Of a stretch of DNA of 64,000 bases, positions 52,650-61,019 are shown piece by piece. The stretch is from Bog-950 sp044228435 (lineage in GTDB: Bacteria; Bacteroidota; Bacteroidia; Chitinophagales; LD1): the NCBI GenBank assembly GCA_044228435.1, contig JBGAUW010000009.1, positions 124,001 through 188,000 on the forward strand, written 5' to 3'. Within the stretch, counting starts at the first letter, position 1, and each line of letters opens with the position of its first letter. The position numbers and the translations under genes were made by a program. The notes below the pieces were generated by a model that saw only the letters and a list, made by a program, of their open reading frames with translations, ran no database searches and was not told where the DNA came from.

Positions 52650-53378
52650 ATGCAGGGCTGGTACCAACTATTAATTAAAAACTGGAACGATGTATTGGGC
52701 GAAAAATACTATGCCGCCAAATACATAGTTAACCTTATTGTTTGCTACTGGCTATACATTTATTTTACACGCCTGCTGGTATTAAACCGCTTTGCCGAGG
52801 GTAAAATTTTGCGCGATAAGGTGCAAATGCTACTAACGCCCGTCGACTTTTCGGTGCCTATTTTTATACTTACCTACTCTTCTATTATTCTGTTTGTGCT
52901 TTACATCATTCCGCGCCCGCGCGATTTCTATTACTCAGCCAGGGCTTTTTTGGTTGTTTTTCTGCTGCGCTTTTCATTTATACACCTGGTACCATTATGC
53001 CCACCTAAAGACATGATTTTTTTGGTAGACCCCGTGTTGGACTGGATTGTGGGCGATAACCACGAAATAATGAACGACCTGTTTTTTAGTGGACACGTAG
53101 CCGATATTTGCATTTTTATTTTTTGCTGCTACGATAATAAGGCACTTAAGTATTTTTTAATTGCCAGTGCCATTGGGGTAGGTGCTATGCTTATATGGCA
53201 ACATGTGCATTACACGGCCGATGTTTTAGCGGCACCATTTTTTGCGTATGTAAGCTATGTAGTGTTCACTAAAAAAGGTTTAACAGATAATTACGCAAAG
53301 GTGAAAAACAAACCAGAAGCAGAATTAGATCACGTTGCTGTAGTAGCAGAAAAGACTAAAGAACCCGCAATTCAATAG
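52650..53378 (+). CDS. Sphingomyelin synthase-like PAP2_C membrane phosphotransferase
   Basis: 242 residues with about five to six membrane segments. The pattern follows the PAP2_C (sphingomyelin synthase-related) family: RAFLVVFLLRFSFIHLVPLCPPKD (~85-115), then FFSGHVADI (H149), and HVHYTADVLAAPFFAY with H187 and D191. H149, H187 and D191 correspond to the catalytic His-His-Asp triad of sphingomyelin synthases. It would transfer a phospho-headgroup to ceramide or diacylglycerol at the inner membrane. Donor and acceptor are unknown. It starts 12 nt after the GH1 gene. Confidence 0.82.
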   Translation: MQGWYQLLIKNWNDVLGEKYYAAKYIVNLIVCYWLYIYFTRLLVLNRFAEGKILRDKVQMLLTPVDFSVPIFILTYSSIILFVLYIIPRPRDFYYSARAFLVVFLLRFSFIHLVPLCPPKDMIFLVDPVLDWIVGDNHEIMNDLFFSGHVADICIFIFCCYDNKALKYFLIASAIGVGAMLIWQHVHYTADVLAAPFFAYVSYVVFTKKGLTDNYAKVKNKPEAELDHVAVVAEKTKEPAIQ

Positions 53379-53394
53379 CAACTTTCGGAAACTT

Positions 53395-54297
53395 TTAAAA
53401 CATGTTCTTGTAACCGCTTAGCCCCTGTAGGCCACCGGTATGTAAGGCAATTATAGTGCTCCCCGTTTTAAAGTAATCTTGCTTAATCAAATCAAATATG
53501 CCATAAAGCATTTTACCGGTATATACAGGCTCTAACTGTATATCGAATTTGCTTTTAAAGTCCTTTATAAACTCAATCAATTCGGGTTTGATTTTTGCAT
53601 AGCCTCCAAAATGATAATCGAAATTTATACGGAAGTTGTTTAACTCTGGCTCGCCATAGCCAGCCAATAATTGATTTACCTTGGGCGTAAGGGCATCTGT
53701 GCCTTTTAGCGCGCTAAAGCCCAACGCCTGCTTCTGCCCTTGCAATCCAGCTACAAGCCCGGCCAAAGTCCCCCCCGTTCCGCAGGCGGTGCAAATCACA
53801 TCAAAGTCGATATCTATCTCGCTTATTATCTCACTTACACCTTTAAGCGCCGATATATTTGTGCCACCTTCGGGCACGTAATAAAATTGGCCATAGCACA
53901 TTTTCAATTCCTCAATAAAAGAGTCTTCTTCTTTCCTATCGTAAGTTGCCCTATCTACATACATTAATTGCATACCCTGTGCTAAAGCAAATTGCAGGGT
54001 GTCACTTTTTACTGCAGGCTCCTCTCCTCTTATAATTCCTATTGCTTTAAATTTAAACAAGTTGGCAGCCGCAGCAGTTGCGTAAATGTGGTTGGAATAG
54101 TATCCGCCAAAAGTTACGAGGGTATGCTGCCCTTCTTCTCGCGCTTTAAGCAGGTTATATTTAAGCTTACGCCACTTATTGCCCTGCACCAATGGGTGTA
54201 TCAAATCATCGCGCTTAATGTAAAGCGACACCCCTTTTTGTAACAGCAGGCTATCTTCTATTTTTTGCAGCGGCGATTTGTTTAGCTCAATATCCAT
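53395..54297 (-). CDS. ACC deaminase / D-cysteine desulfhydrase-family PLP enzyme
   Basis: 300 residues of fold-type II. The PLP-lysine is in QGNKWRKLKYNL (~40), preceded by LYIKRDDLIHPL; the substrate Ser/Asn segment is FGGYYSNHIYATAAAA (~64). 'CTACGTGGTLAGLVAGL' (~169) binds the phosphate. D-cysteine desulfhydrase is more likely than ACC deaminase, as commonly for Bacteroidota members. Last of the run DUF2520-UbiA-Maf-DUF6886, starting 7 nt after DUF6886. Confidence 0.9.
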   Translation of the reverse strand: MDIELNKSPLQKIEDSLLLQKGVSLYIKRDDLIHPLVQGNKWRKLKYNLLKAREEGQHTLVTFGGYYSNHIYATAAAANLFKFKAIGIIRGEEPAVKSDTLQFALAQGMQLMYVDRATYDRKEEDSFIEELKMCYGQFYYVPEGGTNISALKGVSEIISEIDIDFDVICTACGTGGTLAGLVAGLQGQKQALGFSALKGTDALTPKVNQLLAGYGEPELNNFRINFDYHFGGYAKIKPELIEFIKDFKSKFDIQLEPVYTGKMLYGIFDLIKQDYFKTGSTIIALHTGGLQGLSGYKNMF

Positions 54298-54304
54298 CTT
54301 CTGA

Positions 54305-54832
54305 TTAAATCATTTTTTGCCCTACAGCATTTCTCATTCGTATCAAGGAAAAATTAAGACTTGATGAACTAATAGTATTAGCTATTTGCTGCAATGTGGG
54401 TGCAAACCTCAATTCCACATTTCGCTTAAGCAGTTCTTCGAAAACGTTGCCTATACGGCTACTTTTTAAAGGAACCACAGCCTTTTCTGAAACATAATAG
54501 CCAGCGCATTCATCTAATAATGTAAAGGTATCTGCCGGTAATTCGTAGCAATACAAAACACATTCGTTTACCTTATTAAACCAGCCGCTTTCTATTACAA
54601 TCACATACTCTGCCGTTGTGGAACCTAAGAATATCTCAGCATCTTTATCCGTTGTGTTCAATCCTTTATAAAAACTTACCCTTGGGCAATCGCGGGGCAA
54701 AAGGTAATTGTGAAGCATTTTCTCTGAAACTGCAAAAACAACATCTGTTTTGATTTGCTCGTAGTGGGAGGGCGAAGGCCGGGGTTCAAAAATTTCTATT
54801 AACGGACTCTCGCTAACATGGAATAACCGCAT
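54305..54832 (-). CDS. DUF6886-family protein
   Basis: 175 residues. The start MRLFHVSESPLIEIFEPRPSP and the motif NYLLPRDCPRVSFYKG (~43-58) are typical of DUF6886. In this family the His of FHVSE and the PRDCPR element are conserved, but no activity is known. No signal peptide or membrane segment. Between maf (20 nt) and the PLP-enzyme gene (7 nt) in one operon. The C-terminal ~35 residues are not typical. Confidence 0.82.
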   Translation of the reverse strand: MRLFHVSESPLIEIFEPRPSPSHYEQIKTDVVFAVSEKMLHNYLLPRDCPRVSFYKGLNTTDKDAEIFLGSTTAEYVIVIESGWFNKVNECVLYCYELPADTFTLLDECAGYYVSEKAVVPLKSSRIGNVFEELLKRNVELRFAPTLQQIANTISSSSLNFSLIRMRNAVGQKMI

Positions 54833-54852
54833 AGAACCATTTTTGTTTTACA

Positions 54853-55419
54853 TTAAAAACTCTTCAATTCCTTATACACCCTGTTTATAGGTAAGCCAAC
54901 TACATTAAAGTAATCGCCCTCAAACTTTTTTATAGCCACAGCCCCTATCCATTCCTGGCAGGCATAAGAACCCGCTTTATCGTAAGGCTTAAAATTATCT
55001 ACATAATATTCTATTTCGGCAAGGGTTAGCGGGTTAAAATGCACCTGCGTAACATCGGCAAATGAAATTTCTTTTAGCCTGGAAAGAATGCATACCCCGG
55101 TAATAACAGTATGTACCTTCCCGCTTAAAGCACCAAGCATAGCAATTGCATCCTGCCGGTCTACAGGCTTTTCATAAATCCTTCCGTTCAGCAACACAAT
55201 GGTATCGGCACCTATTACCACTTCGTTATCCTCTAATTCGGGTAAAAATGCCTTCGCCTTTTTTTGAGCCAAATGGAGGGGAATTTCCTCAGCCAGCATA
55301 CCTTCCGGATGGTTTTCTTCTACATTTTTCGATTTAACTTCAAACTCAAAACCCGCCATGCGCATCAGTTCTTTACGGCGGGGGGAATTGGATGCCAATA
55401 TTATTTTACGGTCAGTCAT
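54853..55419 (-). CDS. maf: Maf-family nucleotide pyrophosphatase
   Basis: 188 residues. 'LASNSPRRKELMRMAGFEFEV' at the N-terminus is the conserved phosphate-binding start. 'VIGADTIVLLNGRIYEKP' (~68) holds the catalytic Asp, and 'YACQEWIGAVAIKKFEGDYFNVVGLPINRVY' is the C-terminal signature. It hydrolyses dTTP/UTP or modified nucleotides to monophosphates. Its ATG overlaps the stop of the UbiA-family gene by one base, so the two are translationally coupled. Confidence 0.93.
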   Translation of the reverse strand: MTDRKIILASNSPRRKELMRMAGFEFEVKSKNVEENHPEGMLAEEIPLHLAQKKAKAFLPELEDNEVVIGADTIVLLNGRIYEKPVDRQDAIAMLGALSGKVHTVITGVCILSRLKEISFADVTQVHFNPLTLAEIEYYVDNFKPYDKAGSYACQEWIGAVAIKKFEGDYFNVVGLPINRVYKELKSF

Positions 55420-56384
55420 CAGGCAGCGGGCGGCAGGTTAAACAAATAGAAAGCGGGTATAGATAGTATGCCAAGCAGCATAATTACTTTAAGTAACAAG
55501 CTAACACGCGCATATTGCTTTTCGGTTTTAGCCAATAGCAGTAAAACCAGTGCCGCAATAACCGGCACTACCACAGCTGCGGCAAGGTAGATAAACTCTT
55601 TAGTACCACCAGCGGCAATAAACCCTTTCATAAAGAATGCAAGCAAGGCTAACAATATCAGCAATACTGCAGAAGTTGCAATCTTAGCCGGCACAACCCC
55701 AAACTGCACCGCAAGGGTATTTATATTATGCTCAGCATCGCCCTCCCTGTCTTCAATGTCCTTTACTATTTCGCGGGCCAGGTTGGTTAAAAATGCAAAG
55801 CCTCCGTAAAACTTTACCTGCCATAACAGTAGGGCCAACACATAGGCAGAAGCCTCGAAATAAATAGTGTTTAAAAACTTAACCTCAAAAAGCATTAGCA
55901 GCACAAATACAAAACCTGTAAGTAGCGATACCACCACATTACCGGCCAAGGCAATCTTTTTCAAAAAGGCTGAATACACATAAAGCATGAGCGTACAAAT
56001 AATATATATGTAGCCTATTTTAAAGTTATTGGAAAGGTATCCGAGATAGAATCCCAGGGCAATACCAGTAAAGGCAAAGGCTGCATGCATATACATGGCA
56101 GCATCCAGCGAAAACGCCCCCTGGCTTAAAGGCCTGTCGGGTTTAAACTGTTTATCTAATTCAAAATCAAAGTAATCGTTTATAATATTTCCGGCTGCGG
56201 CTATGCACAAAATTGAAATTACAAATAGTGCAAATTCGAAATTGGTAAATGGAACGAGCGTGGTAAGCAACTTATCTTTATGTACCGGCACCAGTATCAG
56301 GTAGTAAAACAGCGAAACGCTTAAGCCAATAATAAACAGGTTAACAGCCCTTATAAGCCGCAAAAAAGCAAGTAGTAGTTTCAT
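55419..56384 (-). CDS. UbiA-family prenyltransferase (GGGP geranylgeranyltransferase-like)
   Basis: 321 residues with about nine hydrophobic segments. The first Asp-rich motif is NDYFDFELDKQFKPDRPL (~67-84), and the second is REIVKDIEDREGDAEHNINTLA (~203-224). This is the UbiA superfamily; Bacteroidota members are commonly annotated as geranylgeranylglycerol-phosphate geranylgeranyltransferases. Other possible acceptors are menaquinone precursors or heme. Its real substrate is open. In the operon, DUF2520 lies 31 nt upstream and maf overlaps its stop. Confidence 0.88.
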   Translation of the reverse strand: MKLLLAFLRLIRAVNLFIIGLSVSLFYYLILVPVHKDKLLTTLVPFTNFEFALFVISILCIAAAGNIINDYFDFELDKQFKPDRPLSQGAFSLDAAMYMHAAFAFTGIALGFYLGYLSNNFKIGYIYIICTLMLYVYSAFLKKIALAGNVVVSLLTGFVFVLLMLFEVKFLNTIYFEASAYVLALLLWQVKFYGGFAFLTNLAREIVKDIEDREGDAEHNINTLAVQFGVVPAKIATSAVLLILLALLAFFMKGFIAAGGTKEFIYLAAAVVVPVIAALVLLLLAKTEKQYARVSLLLKVIMLLGILSIPAFYLFNLPPAA

Positions 56385-56415
56385 GGGATATTTACAAGTA
56401 TAACGTAGCGCGAAG

Positions 56416-57189
56416 TTATTTATGATTTTGACTTACAGAAGCTATGATGCTTTGTGTTAGTATTTCGTACATTTTTTGCAGGCGGGTATCGTCACCTAAC
56501 AGCAACATGTGTTTCTCTATGGTCTGCTGGTCGCCGCGTATGGCGGGGCCGGTTTGCAGCTCGGTCGGCGATGCAAAGGCAAGGCCTTCTATAGACCGGT
56601 AAATCAGTGGTTTTAAAATTTCAAAAGGCAGGCCATGTCCCTGCATTATCGATTCTGAAATACCGAAAAGATGGTTTGTAAAATTGTTGGCAAAAACTGC
56701 TGCCAGGTGTATCCATTGCCTTTGTTCTTCATCTACCCTGTATACATTTTGCGAAATTGTTTTGGCCAGGTTTTCTAATACCATAGTTACGCCTTCGCTG
56801 TTGCCTTCTACCAATAGCGGCACATTTTTAAAATCCACTTTGGTGTTTTTCTTCATGGTTTGCAGCGGATAAAAAATGCCAAACTCTTCCGAGGCGGGGG
56901 CAAGCTCGTTCATCGATTTGGTGCCCGAAGTATGCGCTACTATCCTACCCTTTAAGTGTATCAGCTTCGCCACTTCGGCAATTACATCATCTTTTACGGC
57001 CAGCAGATATACATCAGCATCTAATAATTGCGAAGCCTGCGAGGTAAACTGCGCCCCCACGGTGTGCGCCAACTCCTGCCCCGCATCATCGCTGCGGTTG
57101 TAAATTTGTACAATTTCGTGCCCGGCCTTTTTTAGCGCGAGCGCCAAATTTGTAGCTACGTTACCGGCACCCACTATCGATATCTTCAT
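56416..57189 (-). CDS. Rossmann-fold/DUF2520 NAD(P)-binding protein
   Basis: 257 residues from the ATG at 57189 (a GTG two codons up is less likely). The N-terminal Rossmann fold MKISIVGAGNVATNLALALKKAGHEIVQIYNRS is followed by DVYLLAVKDDVI and GRIVAHTSGTKSM. The DUF2520 helical domain (~150-255; WIHLAAVFANNFTNHLF) resembles the C-terminal part of ketopantoate-reductase- and P5CR-like enzymes. Function unknown. First gene of the operon DUF2520-UbiA-Maf-DUF6886-D-cysteine desulfhydrase. Confidence 0.9.
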   Translation of the reverse strand: MKISIVGAGNVATNLALALKKAGHEIVQIYNRSDDAGQELAHTVGAQFTSQASQLLDADVYLLAVKDDVIAEVAKLIHLKGRIVAHTSGTKSMNELAPASEEFGIFYPLQTMKKNTKVDFKNVPLLVEGNSEGVTMVLENLAKTISQNVYRVDEEQRQWIHLAAVFANNFTNHLFGISESIMQGHGLPFEILKPLIYRSIEGLAFASPTELQTGPAIRGDQQTIEKHMLLLGDDTRLQKMYEILTQSIIASVSQNHK

Positions 57190-57580
57190 GTGCACGAATT
57201 TAATAAAACAGGTTTTTGTTATGCGATTAAGTTAAGCACCAACACCACATCCATTTGTTCAAAATCATCGGATAACAGCATTATTTCTTTCAATTTCTGC
57301 CTACCTTTTTGCCTACTTTTCTGCCTACTTTTCTGCCTACCTTTTAACCCATTAAATAAAACACCTAAATACCTCAATACAAACACATTACAGACACATA
57401 GATTAGAGAAACAATAGAAATAAATGCACCAGTATTTTATGTGTTTTTTTTGCGCAATCCATTACCGTAATTATTAAGTCGCTTTACCCGGTTTTTACTT
57501 ACTATAAATCAAACAAATCCATTCATACAAAAATATGAAATAATGTTTAATTTTAATCGATTATTGAGTTAAAAAAACCC
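57190..57580. other. 391-nt intergenic region with tandem repeat
   Basis: Between the YegS-like and DUF2520 genes (both minus). It holds four 12-bp repeat units (57298-57345) and AT-rich sequence. A plus-strand 75-codon frame here is repeat-driven and probably not coding. The operon promoter should lie in its left part, but I find no clear -7 box. Confidence 0.6.
57298..57345. repeat. Four tandem 12-bp units TGCCTAC(C/T)TTT(T/C)
   Basis: Units at 57298-57309, 57310-57321, 57322-57333 and 57334-57345. The outer two read TGCCTACCTTTT, the inner two TGCCTACTTTTC. A short minisatellite, able to vary by slippage; it lies 109-156 nt upstream of the DUF2520 ATG. Confidence 0.85.
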
Positions 57581-58483
57581 CTAAAGCGGGCAAATAAAAT
57601 TAAGCGCACCGGACACTATGGAGACTTTTAAAGGTGTGTAACCTATAAATTCTCCGTCCATATCAATTGGCAATGGTTCCGGCGCTTCTATACTTACCTG
57701 TTTGGCATTATGGTAAGTCATTTGCGGGTGAATAATTTTTTGGCAGTTACGCACCTTGCCCAGGTTAGTTAGGTAATCCCATAACGATATTTCGGCACCC
57801 AACACAATTTCAAATTGCCCATCGGTTGGGTCGGCACCGGGGGCAATGCCCAGGCCGGCCCCAAAATATTTGCCGTTAGCTATAATGTAGCTAAGCACGC
57901 GGCCCTCATAAGTAAAGCCATCGGCGGTAGCCTTTACCCGCATGTGTTTATAGGTTAAAAACGTAGTTACAATAGCCTTTTGAAAAGTAAGAAAGGCACC
58001 CAGCCTTTTACCCGAGCCGGCAATTTTTTTGGCTATAAATCCGCCCAGCCCTACATCGGCTATATTTATAAAGTAACAATTGGCATCACCACCTTGTTCG
58101 TTTTTATAGTTCAGCCGGCCCAGGTCAATTTGCTTTACAGCGTTCGACTCAATCAGTGCTTTTAGCACTTCTATACTATCGGTAACCTTCACGGTCTTTG
58201 CAAAATCGTTACCTGTGCCGTTGGGCAATAAACCCATTTTTACATTTGGGTTTCCTGCCTGCATTAGCCCATTGGCCACCTCGTTATTGGTTCCATCGCC
58301 TCCGGCAGCAATTACTATTTGGGCGCCACCAAGCACTGCCTGCTTTGCAAGCGCAGTGGCATGGCCGGCAAATTCGGTAAACATAAATTCCAGCTGATAG
58401 GCATTGCCAAAAACCTGTTCGATACGGGTTATCTGCTTACTGCCTTTAAACTTTCCGTGAAACACGAAAACAATTTTTGTCAT
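57581..58483 (-). CDS. YegS/diacylglycerol kinase-like lipid kinase
   Basis: 300 residues from the ATG at 58483; a GTG two codons up is possible. The DAGK catalytic domain has IVIAAGGDGTNNEVANGLM (~60) and GLLPNGTGNDFAKT (~84). 'VGLGGFIAK' and 'GAGLGIAPGADPTDGQFEIV' (~205) are also characteristic. It phosphorylates a lipid such as diacylglycerol, undecaprenol, ceramide or a sphingoid base; the choice cannot be made here. Probably monocistronic, 110 nt after lpxB ends. Confidence 0.9.
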   Translation of the reverse strand: MTKIVFVFHGKFKGSKQITRIEQVFGNAYQLEFMFTEFAGHATALAKQAVLGGAQIVIAAGGDGTNNEVANGLMQAGNPNVKMGLLPNGTGNDFAKTVKVTDSIEVLKALIESNAVKQIDLGRLNYKNEQGGDANCYFINIADVGLGGFIAKKIAGSGKRLGAFLTFQKAIVTTFLTYKHMRVKATADGFTYEGRVLSYIIANGKYFGAGLGIAPGADPTDGQFEIVLGAEISLWDYLTNLGKVRNCQKIIHPQMTYHNAKQVSIEAPEPLPIDMDGEFIGYTPLKVSIVSGALNFICPL

Positions 58484-58593
58484 ACACACGTGGGCTTTGC
58501 TCTATCGAACTTAATTTAATTTTTAACAGCTAAAAATGACGATTATTAGGATGCAGTAAGTTCCTAATAGCCAGGGGCTTTTTTTAACAGGGG

Positions 58594-59682
58594 TTATTTC
58601 AGATACCCAATCATCAATTCGGCCGCCCGTTTGCTGGCGCCGGGTTGCCCCAGTTTGGTCTCCAGCAAATCGTACCCCTGCTGTATTTTGGCCCTACCTT
58701 CTCCGGTGAGCAGTTTGCGCAACTCAAGCACCAGGCGATCTTTATTCACATCGTTTTGTATCAGTTCTTCTACCACCCGTTGCCCGCATATTAAGTTTAC
58801 AATACAGATAAAGCCAATGCTTTTATCAATCAGCGCCCGGATGATGTAATACGAAATTGGGCTGCCTTTATAGCAAATTACCTCCGGCACTCGGTGTAGC
58901 GCTGTTTCGAGCGTAGCTGTGCCCGATGTTACTATTGCAGCGGTAGATTGGCTGAGCACCTCATAGGTTTTATCAAACACCAATTCTACATTTTTTTGGC
59001 CTATAATGTTTTTGTAAAACTCCTCGCCTATAGTGCGCATACCCGTCACCACAAAGCGATAATCTTTAAACTCCTCTATCACCTTTAAATATTCGGGCAA
59101 CAGGTAGGCTATTTCTTGTTTACGGCTGCCGGGTAACAGCGCAATGGTTTTGCTATTGGCTGCCTGCTGCAGGTTGTGCCCCTTTAGCTCATCCAGTAAC
59201 GGGTGGCCCACAAAATCTACCTGCACACCGTGTTCGGTATAAAAATCTTTCTCGAACGGAAATATCACAAACATCCTGTCTACATAATGCTTAACCTTTT
59301 TAACGCGACCCTTTTTCCAGGCCCAAAGCTGCGGCGATATGTAGTAGAATATTTTAAGCCCCTGCTGTTTTAAAAAGCTAAACAACCGAAAATTAAAGCC
59401 GGGGTAATCAATTAATATAACCACATCGGGTTTATACTCCAGTATATCTTTTTTGCAAAAGGCCAGGTTGCCAAGTATTGTAGGCAGGTGTTTTACTACC
59501 TCAAAAAAACCCATAAAAGCTAACTGGTTAATATGCTTTACCAGGTGGCCGCCGGCAGCCTGCATTTTATCGCCACCCCAGCAGCGTATATCCGCCGCTG
59601 GGTCTTGCAGCTTCAACTCCTTTATAAGATTGGCACCGTGTAAATCGCCGCTGGCTTCGCCTGCAATTATGTAATAGCGCAT
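58594..59682 (-). CDS. lpxB: Lipid-A-disaccharide synthase
   Basis: 362 residues. The start YYIIAGEASGDLHGANLIKEL and RCWGGDKMQAAG are the family signature. 'GFFEVVKHLPTIL', 'LIDYPGFNFRL', 'YYISPQLWAWKKGRVKKVK' (~118) and 'LLPGSRKQEI' (~193) follow in order. It joins UDP-2,3-diacylglucosamine and lipid X at the inner membrane. Last gene of the operon surE-membrane protein-lpxB, starting 3 nt after the small membrane-protein gene. Confidence 0.95.
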   Translation of the reverse strand: MRYYIIAGEASGDLHGANLIKELKLQDPAADIRCWGGDKMQAAGGHLVKHINQLAFMGFFEVVKHLPTILGNLAFCKKDILEYKPDVVILIDYPGFNFRLFSFLKQQGLKIFYYISPQLWAWKKGRVKKVKHYVDRMFVIFPFEKDFYTEHGVQVDFVGHPLLDELKGHNLQQAANSKTIALLPGSRKQEIAYLLPEYLKVIEEFKDYRFVVTGMRTIGEEFYKNIIGQKNVELVFDKTYEVLSQSTAAIVTSGTATLETALHRVPEVICYKGSPISYYIIRALIDKSIGFICIVNLICGQRVVEELIQNDVNKDRLVLELRKLLTGEGRAKIQQGYDLLETKLGQPGASKRAAELMIGYLK

Positions 59683-59685
59683 AGG

Positions 59686-60030
59686 CTATAAAATTTCCTT
59701 TATAAGTATAGCCATTACAAACAGCATAGTAGTAATCATTACCGCGCGCGATGCATTGTTATAATCTTTGCGCACAAAAAAGAAAAACACCGCACCATTA
59801 AGCATAGCACACAGGGTACTTATTTTCATAAAGGCCGTTTTGCTCTGCAGCGAAACCAAAAACATGTGAAAAGTAAAGTTATCGCCGTGGTTATATTTTG
59901 CGGTAAAATGTGTATATGCAAATACCCCTAATAAACCCAAAAATGGCGTTACCAGTGCAGGCACAAAACCTACCCAAAATTTATCCCATTTATAAATGGT
60001 GGGCGTAGGGTTTAAATATCTATCCAGCAT
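59686..60030 (-). CDS. Small membrane protein between surE and lpxB
   Basis: 114 residues with three hydrophobic segments (~22-40, ~72-88, ~96-112) and a soluble N-terminus (MLDRYLNPTPTIYKWDKFWVGF). I do not recognise a named family. The tight packing (9 nt after surE, 3 nt before lpxB) implies co-translation and perhaps a role with LpxB at the membrane. Confidence 0.8.
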   Translation of the reverse strand: MLDRYLNPTPTIYKWDKFWVGFVPALVTPFLGLLGVFAYTHFTAKYNHGDNFTFHMFLVSLQSKTAFMKISTLCAMLNGAVFFFFVRKDYNNASRAVMITTMLFVMAILIKEIL

Positions 60031-60039
60031 AAATTTGTA

Positions 60040-60867
60040 TTACAGGTTAAATTCTTCGTTACTAACACCTGGCACAGTTCCTTCATCGCCGCTTGCCGCT
60101 TTCAACTTCCAGTTCTCATTTATAAATGGTATAACATGGTGCGCGGTTAAATCGTGCTGCACAGGCACCACGCTCACATAACCATTTGCCAATGCAAATT
60201 CGTCGGTATCGTGCCCCTGGTCATAGTTTACAAACTTGCCGGTAAGCCAGTAATACTTGCGACCAAAAGGGTCGGTTCTCTCCACGTATTCCTCCTCCCA
60301 CTTGGCAAGTGCCTGGCGGGCAATTTTCATTCCCTTAATCTCGCTTAAAGGCAGCTTAGGGATATTTACATTTAGCAGACTATGCTTGGGCAAGCCAAAC
60401 TTCAAAATTTGTTCGGCTATCAATTTAGCGTAATGCGCTGCGGCTGTAAAGTCGGCATCGTGGTGGTAATCGCACAGCGAAAAGCCTACCGATGCAACAC
60501 CCTCTATACTCGCTTCCATAGCCGCGCTCATAGTGCCGCTATAAATAATATTAATGCTGCTATTGCTGCCGTGGTTAATACCGCTAACACATAAATCGGG
60601 CAGGCGGTGCAACACTTTATCTTTAGCCAGCTTTACACAATCTACAGGGGTGCCACTGCATTTAAAAGCTTTAATATCTCCAAAAGTATTTACCTCGGTA
60701 AGGCGCAACGGCTCACTAATAGTTATGGCGTGGCCCTTTGCACTCTGCGGTGAATCGGGTGCTACTACTACTACCTCTCCCAAATCTTTTACGGCATTTA
60801 CCAGGGCCCGAATACCGGGCGCTGTTATGCCATCATCATTTACTACTAATATCAACGGTTTGCTCAT
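60040..60867 (-). CDS. surE: 5'/3'-nucleotidase SurE
   Basis: 275 residues. The metal site starts VVNDDGITAPGIRAL (family: NDDG). 'VVVAPDSPQSAKGHAIT' (~36) and 'SGINHGSNSSINIIYSGTMSAAMEA' (~94) are fully conserved. It hydrolyses nucleoside 5'- and 3'-monophosphates. The C-terminal ~30 residues form the usual dimer extension. First gene of the operon with the membrane protein and lpxB. Confidence 0.95.
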   Translation of the reverse strand: MSKPLILVVNDDGITAPGIRALVNAVKDLGEVVVVAPDSPQSAKGHAITISEPLRLTEVNTFGDIKAFKCSGTPVDCVKLAKDKVLHRLPDLCVSGINHGSNSSINIIYSGTMSAAMEASIEGVASVGFSLCDYHHDADFTAAAHYAKLIAEQILKFGLPKHSLLNVNIPKLPLSEIKGMKIARQALAKWEEEYVERTDPFGRKYYWLTGKFVNYDQGHDTDEFALANGYVSVVPVQHDLTAHHVIPFINENWKLKAASGDEGTVPGVSNEEFNL

Positions 60868-61019
60868 GCCGCTAAATTATCAATTAACGGATTAATTGCT
60901 GGAGCAGTTATGTACAGGCTTGAACGCCTTATCTATCTAATCGTTAAAAACATTTAATCTATGTTGTCCACCGCAACCATAGAGTTGAATAATTATACTT
61001 TGTATCATATCGTTCGCCA

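Noticed and set aside
57298..57345. Possible CRISPR-like array
   Set aside because: Units are 12 bp and directly adjacent without spacers; no cas genes are present.
57190..57417. 75-codon plus-strand frame with FCLPFCLLFCLLFCLPF repeats
   Set aside because: The repeat peptide comes from the 12-bp DNA repeat; no start signal or homology is seen.
58544..58569. Inverted repeat TATTAGGA/TCCTAATA after lpxB
   Set aside because: The stem is 8 bp, AT-rich with a 10-nt loop, and followed by only a loose T-run on the minus strand; too weak to call a terminator.
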